The notes under the pieces are model-generated. The model had not been told where the DNA came from, ran no database searches, and saw nothing but the letters and a program-made list of their open reading frames with translations. A stretch of 64,000 bases of DNA from Shewanella psychromarinicola (GTDB lineage: Bacteria > Pseudomonadota > Gammaproteobacteria > Enterobacterales > Shewanellaceae), in the NCBI RefSeq assembly GCF_003855155.1, contig NZ_CP034073.1:4278001-4342000 (forward strand), given 5' to 3'. This document shows, one piece after another, positions 31,192 through 42,762 of the stretch. A program made the translations under genes and the position numbers. Position 1 is the first letter of the stretch. Each line of letters begins with the position of its first letter.

Positions 31192-33354
31192 TTGACGTTA
31201 CCACGCATTAACCAACAGCACCTTTTATTCGCGATTATCTTGGGAGTAGTCGGACTGCTGATCAATTGTTTCCCAATTCAATTTTTTGCCAATGTGCAAT
31301 TTGTACTAGGTAATACGATGACAGTCATTGCTGCCGTTTTATTAGGACCTTGGTACGCATTTGTAACAGCAATGATGGCATCAACAGGATTAATGCTGGT
31401 ATGGGATAGTCCCCATGTGTATTTATTTTTTGGATTAGAAGCACTATTTTTAGGCTATGCGAGACGCCGTGATATCTATGCTTTATATGCCGACGCCGCT
31501 TATTGGTTATTAATTGGCGCACCAATGGTGTATTTATATGCGGTTTTGTTGATGGATATTCCACCATCTCACTTAGGCTTTATCATTTCAAAGCAAGGGA
31601 TCAACGGACTCATTTATACCAGTCTTGCATCACTGCTGATTTTAGCTATTCCAAAGCTATGGTTTTTAAAAGATAAAGTAAAAGACCGCCATCGCAGACA
31701 ATTAAGCGCGCAACTGACCTATTTTTTCACGTTGATGGTCACGTTAACATTACTGTTTTCGGCGTTAATCTTTAATTTTTATTCTTTAGAGCGTCAACAA
31801 GTCATGTTAAAACAAAATATGACAGAAGCGGTTGTGCATATCTCTACCGCGGCACAGAATCATATCGAAAACCATAAGGCCGTGATCCAAAATACCGCCA
31901 ATCAATTAAATTTAATGGCCGATACGCCTGAGCAATGGCAAGCTATTTTATCGAGTTTGCATCAAAGCTACCCAAGCTTTATTAGCATGCTAATTGCCGA
32001 TCCTGCCGCTAACATTGTCAACGCTAGCCCATTGTCAAGACTGCTCTCAATCCAAAAACAACAACAAAGCATCAATATTAAAGACCGCGAATATTTTATT
32101 GAATCGTTTTACAATCACCGCTTTTTTGTATCATCCGCCTTTCTGGGTCGCGGCTTTGGCAATGATGCCATTATTGCCATGAGTGCACCGTTTTATCTCG
32201 ATGAGCAACACACAAAAATAGCAGGGATTATAGAAGGCTCGCTTGATTTGAGCCACTTTTCATATATTGATCAAGTCAATAAATACAGCACTGATGAATC
32301 TGTAGTGATGGTTGATGAGCAAAATCAAATTATTTACGCTTCAGAAAAGCTTGCTTTTAAACCACTATCACAATTTAATTTTGTCATAAACAAAGGTGTG
32401 TATCGCGCCAACCTTGACCTTATCAATATTCACAATACGACCTCAATTGTGCCTGAGTATATTTATACTCACCATGAATTGAATAATGGTTGGACTGTTT
32501 ATATTTTAAAAGAGTTCTCACCATTACTAAAGTTGGCCGAAGAACAAATGTTTAGTAGTTTTATTCTGTTGCTGATTTCATTAGTGTGTACGTTTTATAT
32601 ATCAACAAAGCTGAGTACGTTATTGACCGTGCCATTAGAAGCAGTAGCCAATCAATTTAGTCAGCCCGATACAGGAAAAGCATCAACTATTGACGAAAAT
32701 TCACCTAAAGAAGTGTTCAGCTTGTATCAACGCTTAGTGACCAGTAAACAACAACTGGTTGCTCATCAATTGGAGTTAGAACAGACCGTTGCTAACCGTA
32801 CTGCAGAATTAGAAAAAGCCAACATAAAGCTAACTGAACTGGTTGATCGTGATCCTTTAACAGGCTTATATAATCGCCGTTATGCTGAACGTAAATTTGG
32901 TGAGCTATTGGATTTTTGTTTACGCAGTGAACAAGCTATTACCGTTGTCTTGCTTGACTTGGATTTATTCAAAAGAGTTAATGATAACTATGGGCATTTG
33001 GCTGGAGATGAGTGCTTACGAAACGTATCTCAATTAATGCAGACATATTTTAAACGTGACATTGATATTGTGGCCCGCTATGGCGGAGAAGAATTTCTAC
33101 TGATTTTGCCTTTGTCCAACGCCTTACATATTGAACAACATCTCAATGGCTTTAGAGAAGCATTGTCACAATTAAATATCACCTCACCCGAAGATAAACA
33201 ATCATTCAAAGTGACAGTTAGTATTGGCGCGATTACAGCAAATGCGGACTATAACGTGCAACTCGATAAGTGGATTAAAGTTGCAGATGATAATCTCTAT
33301 CAAGCAAAACAGCAGGGACGAAACCGGACAATAATTAATATCATTTCTGACTAA
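31192..33354 (+). CDS. Membrane diguanylate cyclase with 5TM and Cache-like domains
   Basis: The 720-residue protein begins at a TTG, supported by AAGGA 7 nt upstream and by no better ATG. The N-terminus has about five to six membrane helices (8-165), then a helix (about 175-200), a periplasmic Cache-type domain (about 205-440), another helix, a coiled coil, and a GGDEF domain. The active site is ARYGGEEF and an RxxD inhibitory site (RDID) lies five residues before it, so it should be an active, product-inhibited cyclase. Its 3' end overlaps the convergent hydrolase gene by 14 bp. Confidence 0.88.
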   Translation: MTLPRINQQHLLFAIILGVVGLLINCFPIQFFANVQFVLGNTMTVIAAVLLGPWYAFVTAMMASTGLMLVWDSPHVYLFFGLEALFLGYARRRDIYALYADAAYWLLIGAPMVYLYAVLLMDIPPSHLGFIISKQGINGLIYTSLASLLILAIPKLWFLKDKVKDRHRRQLSAQLTYFFTLMVTLTLLFSALIFNFYSLERQQVMLKQNMTEAVVHISTAAQNHIENHKAVIQNTANQLNLMADTPEQWQAILSSLHQSYPSFISMLIADPAANIVNASPLSRLLSIQKQQQSINIKDREYFIESFYNHRFFVSSAFLGRGFGNDAIIAMSAPFYLDEQHTKIAGIIEGSLDLSHFSYIDQVNKYSTDESVVMVDEQNQIIYASEKLAFKPLSQFNFVINKGVYRANLDLINIHNTTSIVPEYIYTHHELNNGWTVYILKEFSPLLKLAEEQMFSSFILLLISLVCTFYISTKLSTLLTVPLEAVANQFSQPDTGKASTIDENSPKEVFSLYQRLVTSKQQLVAHQLELEQTVANRTAELEKANIKLTELVDRDPLTGLYNRRYAERKFGELLDFCLRSEQAITVVLLDLDLFKRVNDNYGHLAGDECLRNVSQLMQTYFKRDIDIVARYGGEEFLLILPLSNALHIEQHLNGFREALSQLNITSPEDKQSFKVTVSIGAITANADYNVQLDKWIKVADDNLYQAKQQGRNRTIINIISD

Positions 33355-34843
33355 ACTTTAGCGGTTTATTATCCAATGATGACTCAGATTGATGTCCTTG
33401 AGTAAACGCATCAATTCGAGTCATCATATAAGGATAAAATGGATTCCATTTCTGACGTAACATGTCGTCGGCTGTCATACTAAAAATGCCCCGTTCACCT
33501 TGATAAATTGCTCTGCCTATTTGGATTTTATCAGGATTATTGCCAGATTGAGGCCCATAAAGCGTATCTTCAATCGGAAAGTTTAACGCCACATGAGATA
33601 ATGAAAACACATCTTTAGGCCAAGTTAAATTTAACGCTAATACATCATTAGTTATCGATTTATCGGCTAACTCCCTTACCTGAACATGATGATCACGTTG
33701 CGGGTCATTTTCAAGCAAACTTAGGCGATAGGGTAACGGCTTAGACAGCCAAAAAGGGGCAAAAGATGCCAGTGGGTCTTGGAAAAGTAATTGGTTGTTG
33801 CTCCGAGTACGGTTGACGTCAAATAACACCAATTGATGGTTTTTGTTTGCCGGTAACCTTTGATATAACAAATCAACCACAGCAAGCGAAGATACCGTAT
33901 CATCGACAACTGACTGAAACGTTAACATCGCCGGAATAGCATCTAACTGCTGCACCGATAATGACTCTAATAAGGTCTGATTACGCTGGGTTAACTGATA
34001 CACAACATCACCAGCATTAACGGCAAACGATTGATATTTGAACGGATCATATTCTGTTTGAATGCTGTTCCAATACAGTTTATCTTGCCCAAGTAATTTC
34101 CCCAGTTTTGCTTGCCAGTAAGCACCTGCAGCAATAGGTGTAAGACCAATTGCTGGCGATAACATGATCATGCCATCAAAGCTCGTAGACTTATCCAAGC
34201 TGATATTCTCAAGTTCATGGTTTAACGCCAATGCAGCCCCAGTTGAAAAACCCACCACATAAATGGGTTTACCCGGCAGTTGTGTAGATAAGTGTGCCAC
34301 GGCAAGTGACACCGCCCCAGCAAGATCAGGCCAGGTAATGTCGGTTAACCCAGACGGAATGGTACCGTGGCCGGGCAAACGCAATCCTAAAACATATGCC
34401 TGTTGCTTATAATGCTGTGCTAAATGCGACATCATATAGGGTGAATCAGACATGCCATGTAACAATAATAGGCCAAACTCTGCTTGTGGGTTTTTCCATT
34501 CAAATGAGCGATTCCAATTTTGCTGCCATAACCTAGGATCAGACAGACTATGGCGCTCATAACGATTAATAGGAGACGCTATTTCAGGCTGATACTGACG
34601 ATAAACTTGCTGTTCTACTTCAGCAAATAGTTTATCTTCTAATAGTAAATATTGATTAAAATCAGTTAAGCCTGACTGCTGATGATATTCAGAGGTTAGG
34701 TGTGTAGTGTGCCACAATGATAAATTAGGCCGAGCATTAAGCATCCAAACGGCTGCGATAATTAACGCTAAAGCAATCCCCAAAGCAGCATAAAATGCGG
34801 CAAACAAAAAATGTTTAGTCGACCCAATTACAATAGCGCGCAT
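33341..34843 (-). CDS. Membrane-anchored alpha/beta hydrolase
   Basis: The 500-residue protein has an N-terminal membrane helix (about 12-35) and an alpha/beta-hydrolase core. FGLLLLHGMSDSPY is the oxyanion strand, LRLPGHGTIP follows, and GFSTGAALAL holds the nucleophile Ser. Asp and His of the triad are probably in SVVDDTVSS and LSHVALNFP. It resembles carboxylesterase/monoglyceride-lipase folds; substrate unknown. The active domain probably faces the periplasm. It overlaps the convergent diguanylate cyclase by 14 bp. Confidence 0.8.
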   Translation of the reverse strand: MRAIVIGSTKHFLFAAFYAALGIALALIIAAVWMLNARPNLSLWHTTHLTSEYHQQSGLTDFNQYLLLEDKLFAEVEQQVYRQYQPEIASPINRYERHSLSDPRLWQQNWNRSFEWKNPQAEFGLLLLHGMSDSPYMMSHLAQHYKQQAYVLGLRLPGHGTIPSGLTDITWPDLAGAVSLAVAHLSTQLPGKPIYVVGFSTGAALALNHELENISLDKSTSFDGMIMLSPAIGLTPIAAGAYWQAKLGKLLGQDKLYWNSIQTEYDPFKYQSFAVNAGDVVYQLTQRNQTLLESLSVQQLDAIPAMLTFQSVVDDTVSSLAVVDLLYQRLPANKNHQLVLFDVNRTRSNNQLLFQDPLASFAPFWLSKPLPYRLSLLENDPQRDHHVQVRELADKSITNDVLALNLTWPKDVFSLSHVALNFPIEDTLYGPQSGNNPDKIQIGRAIYQGERGIFSMTADDMLRQKWNPFYPYMMTRIDAFTQGHQSESSLDNKPLKFSQK

Positions 34844-34946
34844 AGTAAACCTTATTGAAAATAAATATCAAATGAACAACAATATAGCTTAACATTTACC
34901 GTCAAACCGCCAAACAATAGCCATCCTTAACTATAGTGGAAATGAT

Positions 34947-35531
34947 ATGTCATCAGCTTTATTTAGCCATATATGGGGGCCCATGAATCCCGATATCATT
35001 TTTTATTTACCTACGCCTCCAGCCTTACCGGAACATTGGCAAGCCACTCACGTTGATGCAGTAACACAACTCGTCGCATTGAATGGAAATCACTGGCGAA
35101 AAATTGTCACCATTATGGCTAAAATTTGCTGTTTAGAGCACGATATCAATGCTAACAAAGGGGCTTGTTGGAAGTTGATCCGCGACAATCTGTTTAGTGA
35201 ATCTGCTGAACGGCATCAACCAAAAACCGACAAGAACATCAACAGTGACATTAAAACATCACGCTTACGTTGCCAATTACGTATTGTTAAAGCAGATGTT
35301 CATTATAGCGACGACTTAAAGCTGCCTTCTGTATGTTGGCATATTATATGTGGTAAAGAAGCCCAGCTACGAATGGGGATAACGGATCCTCGGCAATATT
35401 CATCACTGGATGACCAGCAAAAAATACAGCGCCAGCCCCCAGTGTTAATGACACCATATTTAGATTATCGACAATATTCTAATGCGCTCATTGAACTGAC
35501 ACGACAACACATCGCCGCTACAAAACATTAG
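34947..35531 (+). CDS. Hypothetical protein (possibly DUF6942)
   Basis: The 194-residue protein has no signal peptide or membrane segment. It contains LNGNHWRKIVTIMAKICCLE, a basic middle and a C-terminal YLDYRQYSNALIELTRQHI. I associate this pattern with DUF6942 proteins of Shewanella and Vibrio, but from memory only. An alternative ATG at 34983 (MNPDIIFYLP) has GGGGGC upstream and may be the real start. It is convergent with nadE, with 3 bp between stops. Confidence 0.6.
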   Translation: MSSALFSHIWGPMNPDIIFYLPTPPALPEHWQATHVDAVTQLVALNGNHWRKIVTIMAKICCLEHDINANKGACWKLIRDNLFSESAERHQPKTDKNINSDIKTSRLRCQLRIVKADVHYSDDLKLPSVCWHIICGKEAQLRMGITDPRQYSSLDDQQKIQRQPPVLMTPYLDYRQYSNALIELTRQHIAATKH

Positions 35532-35534
35532 CGA

Positions 35535-36365
35535 TTAGTCGTAAATAGTCGCAATAGGCTCACGCTTATGTTGGGTACGTTTATAGATACTAACGAGTTT
35601 ATCTTCAACTGATTGGGCAACGTCTTTACCTTCTAAGAAGTCATCAATTTGATCATAAGTCAGTCCTAAAGCGGCTTCATCCTCAAGTTGAGGTTTATTG
35701 TCTTCTAGATCAGCCGTAGCGGCTTTGTTAACTAATAGATCAGGTGCACCCAAATAAGCCGCTAACTGGCGTACCTGACGTTTATTTAGCCCAAACAACG
35801 GGGCTAAATCGCACGCGCCATCTCCCCACTTAGTATAAAAACCGGTAATATTTTCAGCACTGTGATCGGTGCCAACAACTAAACCACCTACTAACCCTGC
35901 AATATCATACTGGACTATCATGCGCATTCTAGCTTTGACATTACCTTTAAGAAAATCAATTTTGGCAGCATCTGTTGATGCTAAACCCGCCGCGGTGAGA
36001 CCGGCTAGTGTGGCATTATGGATGCCAACAACCCCATCATGGACATTCACTGTCACCAGTTGTGAAGGCTGAATAAACTGACAGGCTTGTTGGGCTTCAG
36101 CTTCATCTTTTTGCACATGGTAAGGCAAGCGAACGCCAATGAACTGGTACTCGTCACTGACCTTTTCTTGATTAAGGCTATCCACTGCCAGCTGGCACAA
36201 ACGCCCTGCAAGGGATGAGTCAACACCGCCGCTAATACCCAAAACTAAAGTACGACTGTTAGCTTCTATTAATTTTGCCTTGATAAAAGCAATTCTACGC
36301 TGGGTCTCAAACTCTGGCTCAATAGCCTTAAGTACATGCATCTCTTTTAAGATTTGTCCTTTCAC
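35535..36365 (-). CDS. nadE: Ammonia-dependent NAD+ synthetase
   Basis: The 276-residue enzyme contains the ATP-pyrophosphatase loop [35 protein letters not shown] and [11 protein letters not shown], all typical of the glutaminase-lacking NadE. It amidates nicotinic acid adenine dinucleotide with ammonia. The start is GTG, supported by AGGAG 6 nt upstream. It lies downstream of gsk but is separated by a strong terminator. Confidence 0.95.
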   Translation of the reverse strand: MKGQILKEMHVLKAIEPEFETQRRIAFIKAKLIEANSRTLVLGISGGVDSSLAGRLCQLAVDSLNQEKVSDEYQFIGVRLPYHVQKDEAEAQQACQFIQPSQLVTVNVHDGVVGIHNATLAGLTAAGLASTDAAKIDFLKGNVKARMRMIVQYDIAGLVGGLVVGTDHSAENITGFYTKWGDGACDLAPLFGLNKRQVRQLAAYLGAPDLLVNKAATADLEDNKPQLEDEAALGLTYDQIDDFLEGKDVAQSVEDKLVSIYKRTQHKREPIATIYD

Positions 36366-36428
36366 GTGGCGCTCCTAATTGCTTATTAATAAACTAGATG
36401 TCGATATCTATTCTATAAAAATTAACAC

Positions 36429-36468
36429 AAAAAAAAACGATAATGATGCATCATTATCGTTTTTTTTA
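36429..36468. terminator. Strong bidirectional terminator between gsk and nadE
   Basis: A perfect palindrome centred on TGCA (AACGATAATGA and its complement) is flanked by A and T runs of eight or nine. It ends gsk transcription just after its stop codon. Confidence 0.9.
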
Positions 36469-36479
36469 TCGACGACAGA

Positions 36480-37784
36480 TCATCGTTCCCAATAAGACTC
36501 TTCTAGACTGTCTTCTCGCTCAGGCAAACCATGGGACAAACGTGGACTATGCTGAGCTAACACCTCGTATGCAACACGATTAGCGTATTTACACACTTGT
36601 GAAAATGATGAATAACATATGCCGTCTCGTTTATGTTTACTCGAGCCAGGTATATTGGTTTTATGGAAAGTATTGGCTGATAAATCATGAAGCAGCGCAG
36701 ACAACGCACCATCGCCAGCACCATTGGTATTGCGAATTAATTCCGGCCCACCCATATAAGGTGCAATATGTGCGTATACTTTTATCGGCGTGTCACAATC
36801 TGCTTGTAATTTCGGTCGCGAAAACTCATAACGATTGAACTCGGGAATGGCTCCAGGTAATAAGGTATGACTGGTTTCGCGTTTTTCATTATCCTCAGTA
36901 TAACCTGCGGTATAAAGTCCTATCTCCCCCGCCGTGGTTAACACCATGTCACACCATTCAAGAGCGGCTTCGCTGGCAAGTAATGGGTCTTTAAAACCGG
37001 TTAACGCTTCGCCTTCGTCTTCATTCATGGCTAAAATAGTGACATGTTCATTAATAAAATTTTGCCACCACTTTGGCTCTTCTTGAATTAAAAACCGCGT
37101 GCCTAAGGTTAACACGACTGGCACATCTGCCTCTTTGGCGTAATTAATCGCCGTCATTGCGGCATCAGTAATACCGTCACCGTCACTGGCACGCATTAAA
37201 TATGCCGTGATGACTAATGCTGAACTGCCCTGCACCACCTCTTTATCGATATACTCTGGTGTTAGCTTATCCATGCATCCTTTACTAATCGCAAACGTGC
37301 GCTCACCACTGTCGGAAATCAGCGTAAAACAACGACCAATAGGACCGTCGACAGGTTGTAAGAAGTTGAGGTCGACCTTTGATGAGGTATGACATAAATA
37401 GCGATAAGCGTAGCTACCTACCATAATATGTTGGCTCATAACCCCAAAAAGCACTGAGCGGTCATCGGCTAAAATAGAATAATTGTGTACTGTGTTACCA
37501 ATGGTGCCACCAGCAAACTCATCACTGATGATCTCATTGGACTTAAGTTCATTATACAAATGATGGGCTTGCTCATCGTTAATGAGCGTTGAGTTGCCTT
37601 TAGGTAAACCGTAACGCTGAAGTAATTCATCATCAACTTTGGCTTCGATATCCACCAGCGTCTGGTCAATCCCACAAATATAAGTAGAAAAAGGTTGAGG
37701 CTGCTGCGTAAGTTGAGCTAATAAAGGATCACGACTGTTTACAGGGAAATAGTGCTTGGACTTACGTTGACCAGGGAACTTCAT
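36480..37784 (-). CDS. gsk: Inosine/guanosine kinase
   Basis: The 434-residue PfkB-family kinase starts MKFPGQRKSKHYFPV as in other Gsk proteins. It contains AGGTIGNTVHNYSIL, the GxxG-type core and the NTNGAGDGALSALL anion-hole/catalytic Asp motif near residue 360. Gsk phosphorylates inosine and guanosine for purine salvage. Its place downstream of adk is conserved, although hemH, normally between them, is absent here. Confidence 0.94.
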   Translation of the reverse strand: MKFPGQRKSKHYFPVNSRDPLLAQLTQQPQPFSTYICGIDQTLVDIEAKVDDELLQRYGLPKGNSTLINDEQAHHLYNELKSNEIISDEFAGGTIGNTVHNYSILADDRSVLFGVMSQHIMVGSYAYRYLCHTSSKVDLNFLQPVDGPIGRCFTLISDSGERTFAISKGCMDKLTPEYIDKEVVQGSSALVITAYLMRASDGDGITDAAMTAINYAKEADVPVVLTLGTRFLIQEEPKWWQNFINEHVTILAMNEDEGEALTGFKDPLLASEAALEWCDMVLTTAGEIGLYTAGYTEDNEKRETSHTLLPGAIPEFNRYEFSRPKLQADCDTPIKVYAHIAPYMGGPELIRNTNGAGDGALSALLHDLSANTFHKTNIPGSSKHKRDGICYSSFSQVCKYANRVAYEVLAQHSPRLSHGLPEREDSLEESYWER

Positions 37785-38212
37785 ATTGGACTCTCATAGC
37801 TTGGCATCCATGCAAGTGTGAAATTAATGATTACTGACACCCATTGAATTTTTAATGAGTTGTCATCCGCGAAAATGGCGGCAAATTTTATCATAGGTAA
37901 GCGTTAATTCTATATCACTTTTATCATTTTCACGGCCTAAATAACCTTAACTCGGGATAAGAGATGGATAGAGAGCTAAAATGCACAGTGTTTTGAGCGA
38001 TTTTATTTAAAACGTGCCTTTTTTTACTAGCAAGGGCAATCTGCGCGTCAATAGCAGGCCTATTGTAAGTCAATGCAGCGTCGGTATTGCCAGGACAAAG
38101 AGCTGTTTGATAACCGTTTCCCACCCCGTTCAGAGGTAAACAGAAAGACGTAGATGTCCAATATCTGTCTATCATTACGTTTTCGAGTAATTAGCTTGTC
38201 CATTAAGCAATA
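37785..38212. other. Gap where hemH would be expected
   Basis: About 430 bp with no convincing gene. An 81-codon minus-strand frame at 37930-38175 has no known family and no ribosome binding site. I see no ferrochelatase motif in any frame. Confidence 0.5.
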
Positions 38213-38238
38213 AAAAAGCCTGCAATGCAGGCTTTTTA
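38213..38238 (-). terminator. adk terminator
   Basis: AAAAGCCTGCA and TGCAGGCTTTT flank a central base, with T runs on both strands. It lies about 20 bp after the adk stop. Confidence 0.85.
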
Positions 38239-38257
38239 TTGAGGCGTTAATTAGCGA

Positions 38258-38917
<660 letters not shown>

Positions 38918-39037
38918 TTAAGTTTGTGTTCTTTTTAGGGCGGCGATTTTCGCACATTTACCACACTATTAATAGCGCTTTTGTTATAACATTAGACCTA
39001 AATCTAATAAGGATTGTAACAAAATGGCTGCAATTGT

Positions 39038-39901
39038 TTAATACAATAAAGTATACAATTTACGCCGATATAAATTGGCTAACGCATTGCCTTGGCCAAT
39101 CGCAGTTAAAATGTCCATGAAGACTTGTTTAACGTTACCCTCTGCAGCGCTCATGTCTTTTTGTAAAATAGCGAACAATAATTCGAGTGCTTCTTCATTA
39201 CGATGGGCAACATTTAATGCTTTGGCTAAGATTAACACCGCATCAATATTGTCAGGTTGGTCGGCAACATTCTGTTGCAGTTGACGAATTTCAGGCGTAT
39301 CTGCCGCATCTTCCGCTAACGCTAATTTGGCGACTAAATTGTGATAGTAACTATCTTGATCAGCTAAACCTATACGGGCTAGCAACACTTTTGCTTCCGC
39401 TAATAAACCTTGCTGTAACGCCACATCTATCATCACCAATGCAACTTCAGCTGGCTGATGCGCATCGTTATAAATGATTGTTAATTGGTCTGCTATTTTG
39501 CCCAAGTCTTGCGACGATAACTCGCCTTGGGCTAATTTTTGCTTAACCTCATCAAACGCTTGTATCCACATCGGCGGTAAATGTTTGTCGAGTATGTCGC
39601 AAATTTGTTGTTGGCTTTGTTGCCCAGCAAAACCATCAATCGGTCTGCCTTTATCTAAAATTAATGTGGTCGGTACATCTTGAATTTGGAAATAGTTAGC
39701 AATTTCTAACTCTGTTTCACAATCCACTTTGGCTAAAATAAATCGTCCAGCTTGTGCCGTTACCAGTTGTTCCAGCGTTTGTAACATCTGTACACTTTCG
39801 GGCTGTTGTTGAGTCCAAAATGCCAATACCACCATTTTTTGCATTGAGGTATCAACAACTTGCTGAATATTATCTTTAGTAAGATCGATGAGGTAGTCCA
39901 T
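39038..39901 (-). CDS. cnoX: Co-chaperone CnoX (YbbN), thioredoxin-TPR fusion
   Basis: From the ATG at 39901 (GGAGG 4 nt upstream) the protein has 287 residues. An N-terminal thioredoxin fold (about 1-105, with RFILAKVDCE and VPTTLIL) is followed by TPR-like helices ending KLYTLLY, as in E. coli CnoX. The redox site is degenerate: AFWTQQQPESV replaces WCxxC, so no CxxC exists. CnoX holds oxidised proteins and passes them to GroEL. It lies between htpG and adk. Confidence 0.9.
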   Translation of the reverse strand: MDYLIDLTKDNIQQVVDTSMQKMVVLAFWTQQQPESVQMLQTLEQLVTAQAGRFILAKVDCETELEIANYFQIQDVPTTLILDKGRPIDGFAGQQSQQQICDILDKHLPPMWIQAFDEVKQKLAQGELSSQDLGKIADQLTIIYNDAHQPAEVALVMIDVALQQGLLAEAKVLLARIGLADQDSYYHNLVAKLALAEDAADTPEIRQLQQNVADQPDNIDAVLILAKALNVAHRNEEALELLFAILQKDMSAAEGNVKQVFMDILTAIGQGNALANLYRRKLYTLLY

Positions 39902-39926
39902 ATTGCCTCCGCGGTATGACAAAAAC

Positions 39927-39952
39927 AAAAGCGGACTTATTGTCCGCTTTTA
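39927..39952 (-). terminator. htpG terminator
   Basis: AAAAGCGGAC and GTCCGCTTTT pair around TTATT, with T runs. It lies just after the htpG stop and before cnoX. Confidence 0.85.
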
Positions 39953-39967
39953 CTGCTTAAATCGAAG

Positions 39968-41881
39968 TTATTTTACACTCGCCAATAACATTTGATTGGT
40001 CAGTTTAATAAACGCTGATGGATCGGCCAGACTGCCTTTTTCTGATAACAACGCTTGTTGTAATAACAAGTTAGCCCAATCAGCAAACAGTTTTTCGTCA
40101 GCTTCGTTACTAAGATGTTCAACCAAAGGATGGGTTGGATTAATCTCAAATGTTGGCTTAGAATCTGGCACTGGCTGACCTGCAGCTTGCATCAGTTTAA
40201 TCATCTGAGTCGACATTTCACCTTCACCGGCTACCACACATGCTGGCGTGTCAGTTAGGCGTGATGTAACACGAACTGCCGATACGCGGTCAGCAAGTGC
40301 AGCTTTAACTCGTTCAACAAGTGCTTTTGATTCTTCAGCAACTTTGTCATGAGCTTCTTTATCGGCCGCATCTTCAAGCTCGCCTAATTCTAAATCACCT
40401 TGGGTGACAGAATGTAACTTCTTCTCTTTGAATTCAGTTAGGTGGTTCACTAACCATTCATCGATACGCTCTGACATTAATAATACTTCAATGCCTTTTT
40501 TGCGCAGTAATTCAAGATGAGGACTATTTGCTGCGGCTTCATGGCTGTCGGCAACAATATAGTAAATCTTGTCTTGGCCTTCCTTCATGCGCTCAATATA
40601 AGCAGCTAATGACACCGTTGTGGCGGCCGAATTATCATCAGTAGAAGCAAAACGCAATAGTCCTGCAATGCGCTCTTTGTTAGCAAAGTCTTCTGCTGGG
40701 CCTTCTTTTAATACTTGACCAAACTCAGCCCAAAAAGACTGGTATTGTTCAGGCTCATCTTTAGCCAGTTTTTCAAGCATACCTAACACACGTTTGGTGA
40801 TCCCCACTCGCATTGCTGTAGTTACTTGATTATCTTGTAAAATTTCTCGAGATACGTTTAGCGGCAAGTCATTTGAATCGATTAACCCGCGAACGAAACG
40901 TAAGTAAGAAGGCAAAAACTGCTCGGCTTCATCCATAATAAACACACGCTGAACAAACAGCTTCAAGCCATGTTTATGGTCACGATTCCACATATCCCAC
41001 GGCGCTTTGGCTGGGATATACAACAAGCTGGTGTATTCTTGTTTGCCTTCGACACGATTGTGAGACCATTTTAATGCCTCGCTGTAATCGTGAGAAATAT
41101 GTTTATAAAATTCTTGGTATTCTTCTTCTGTGATATCTGACTTATTACGAGTCCAAAGCGCGGTGGCTTTGTTCATCACTTTCCACTCACCTTCGGTTGC
41201 CGCTACTTTCTCGCCATCAGGGCCATCAGACTCTGGTGTACCTTCATTCCACATTTGTACCGGAACAGAGATATGATCAGAATACTTAGTGATAATTGAT
41301 CGTAGACGATAATCGTCAGCAAACTCGGTTTCTTCATCACGTAAATGCAGGACAATTTCAGTACCACGTTCATTTTTAGTAATACTGTCTACACTAAATG
41401 AACCTTCACCTTCTGACTCCCACAATACGCCTTCATTAGCCGCATGACCGGCAGCACGAGTTCGCACAGTGACTTTTTTGGACACGATGAAAGCAGAATA
41501 GAAGCCCACACCAAACTGACCAATTAATTGTGTGTCTTTTGACGCTTCGCCAGAAAGGTTACTGAAAAACTCTTTAGTGCCCGATTTGGCGATAGTGCCT
41601 AAGTGTTCAATGACGCTATCACGGGTCATACCAATACCATTATCGGTAATGGTTACTGTGCCTTTTTCTTTATTGGCACTAACACGGACGCGTAAATCAC
41701 CGTTACCTTCATATAAGGCATCATCGGTTAAGGCTAAATAGCGGAGTTTATCTGCTGCATCGGCCGCATTTGAGACTAGCTCACGTAAGAAAATCTCTTT
41801 ATTTGAATACAGAGAGTGGATCATCAATTGCAGAAGTTGTTTTACTTCGGTTTGAAAGCCATGAGTTTCTTGTTGTGACAT
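39968..41881 (-). CDS. htpG: Chaperone HtpG (Hsp90)
   Basis: The 637-residue protein has the GHKL ATPase domain ([37 protein letters not shown]), the middle domain ([16 protein letters not shown]-type segment [11 protein letters not shown]) and the C-terminal dimerisation domain. AAGGGA precedes the ATG. Its place next to recR is conserved. Heat-shock control is expected but no sigma32 site was identified with confidence. Confidence 0.97.
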   Translation of the reverse strand: MSQQETHGFQTEVKQLLQLMIHSLYSNKEIFLRELVSNAADAADKLRYLALTDDALYEGNGDLRVRVSANKEKGTVTITDNGIGMTRDSVIEHLGTIAKSGTKEFFSNLSGEASKDTQLIGQFGVGFYSAFIVSKKVTVRTRAAGHAANEGVLWESEGEGSFSVDSITKNERGTEIVLHLRDEETEFADDYRLRSIITKYSDHISVPVQMWNEGTPESDGPDGEKVAATEGEWKVMNKATALWTRNKSDITEEEYQEFYKHISHDYSEALKWSHNRVEGKQEYTSLLYIPAKAPWDMWNRDHKHGLKLFVQRVFIMDEAEQFLPSYLRFVRGLIDSNDLPLNVSREILQDNQVTTAMRVGITKRVLGMLEKLAKDEPEQYQSFWAEFGQVLKEGPAEDFANKERIAGLLRFASTDDNSAATTVSLAAYIERMKEGQDKIYYIVADSHEAAANSPHLELLRKKGIEVLLMSERIDEWLVNHLTEFKEKKLHSVTQGDLELGELEDAADKEAHDKVAEESKALVERVKAALADRVSAVRVTSRLTDTPACVVAGEGEMSTQMIKLMQAAGQPVPDSKPTFEINPTHPLVEHLSNEADEKLFADWANLLLQQALLSEKGSLADPSAFIKLTNQMLLASVK

Positions 41882-42162
41882 GAATATTTCCCTTGGTGTT
41901 ACGTTGAAACAATCACGAGTCGATTAATCTACTCGCCTTAAAAATCGGTGTTAACCAAGAGATGGGGGAACGTTACAATATTTTCAAGGGGCAACACCGC
42001 CTTGTTGAATAATAAATCATCCGATAGGCTCAAATCAGGCCAATATGGCGAATAATGTCCGCCCCTATTACCCCATTAATCACCCTTGATGGATGAAATA
42101 ATGCCAGCAAACCTGATTAATGATCCGCTGGCACAGTGGTTTTCAATGAGTAAGCCGCTTTT

Positions 42163-42762
42163 TTACAGCGGAATACGACCATTAAATGACAAGGCTAAGG
42201 TGGTGCTATCAACATATTCAAGCTCACCACCGACAGGAACGCCATGAGCGATACGGCTAATCACCACATTGTGTCTCCTAGCCATATCCGCAATAAAGTG
42301 TGCGGTAGCATCTCCCTCAACGGTAGGGTTTGTGGCAAGAATAAGCTCGCTCACTTCATCAGAGATTAAATGGCGCTCAAGTAAGGCCAGACCCAGTTCT
42401 TCAGGACCAACACCGTCTAATGGCGACAAGTGCCCTAACAATACAAAATAGCGACCATTGAAATGTCCACCCGCCTCAATGGCAAGCACATCGGCAGGGG
42501 TTTCGACCACGCAAATAATCCCTGCATTAATACGCCGATGGCTACTGCATATGGGGCATAAATCTTGTTCGGTAAATGTACGGCAACTTTGACAGTGGCC
42601 GACTTCAGACATGGCTTTTTGTAACGAATCGGCAAGCTTAAGGCCCACTTTACGTTCACGCTCAAGCAATTGAAACGCCATACGCTGTGCCGACTTAGGT
42701 CCGACGCCTGGCAAAGCGCGTAAAGATTGAATTAATTCATCGACCAAAGGACTAAATTTCAT
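42163..42762 (-). CDS. recR: Recombination protein RecR
   Basis: The 199-residue protein has the helix-hairpin-helix [16 protein letters not shown], the four-cysteine zinc finger CQSC...CPIC, and the Toprim domain with ICVVETPAD. It works with RecF/RecO at gaps. In most gammaproteobacteria ybaB lies directly upstream; here about 6.3 kb of other genes intervenes, so recR no longer shares the dnaX-ybaB transcript. Confidence 0.97.
   Translation of the reverse strand: MKFSPLVDELIQSLRALPGVGPKSAQRMAFQLLERERKVGLKLADSLQKAMSEVGHCQSCRTFTEQDLCPICSSHRRINAGIICVVETPADVLAIEAGGHFNGRYFVLLGHLSPLDGVGPEELGLALLERHLISDEVSELILATNPTVEGDATAHFIADMARRHNVVISRIAHGVPVGGELEYVDSTTLALSFNGRIPL

Noticed and set aside
37930..38175. 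81-codon minus-strand frame between gsk and adk
   Set aside because: No ribosome binding site and no ferrochelatase or other known motif. It might be part of a repeated element but I could not show that.
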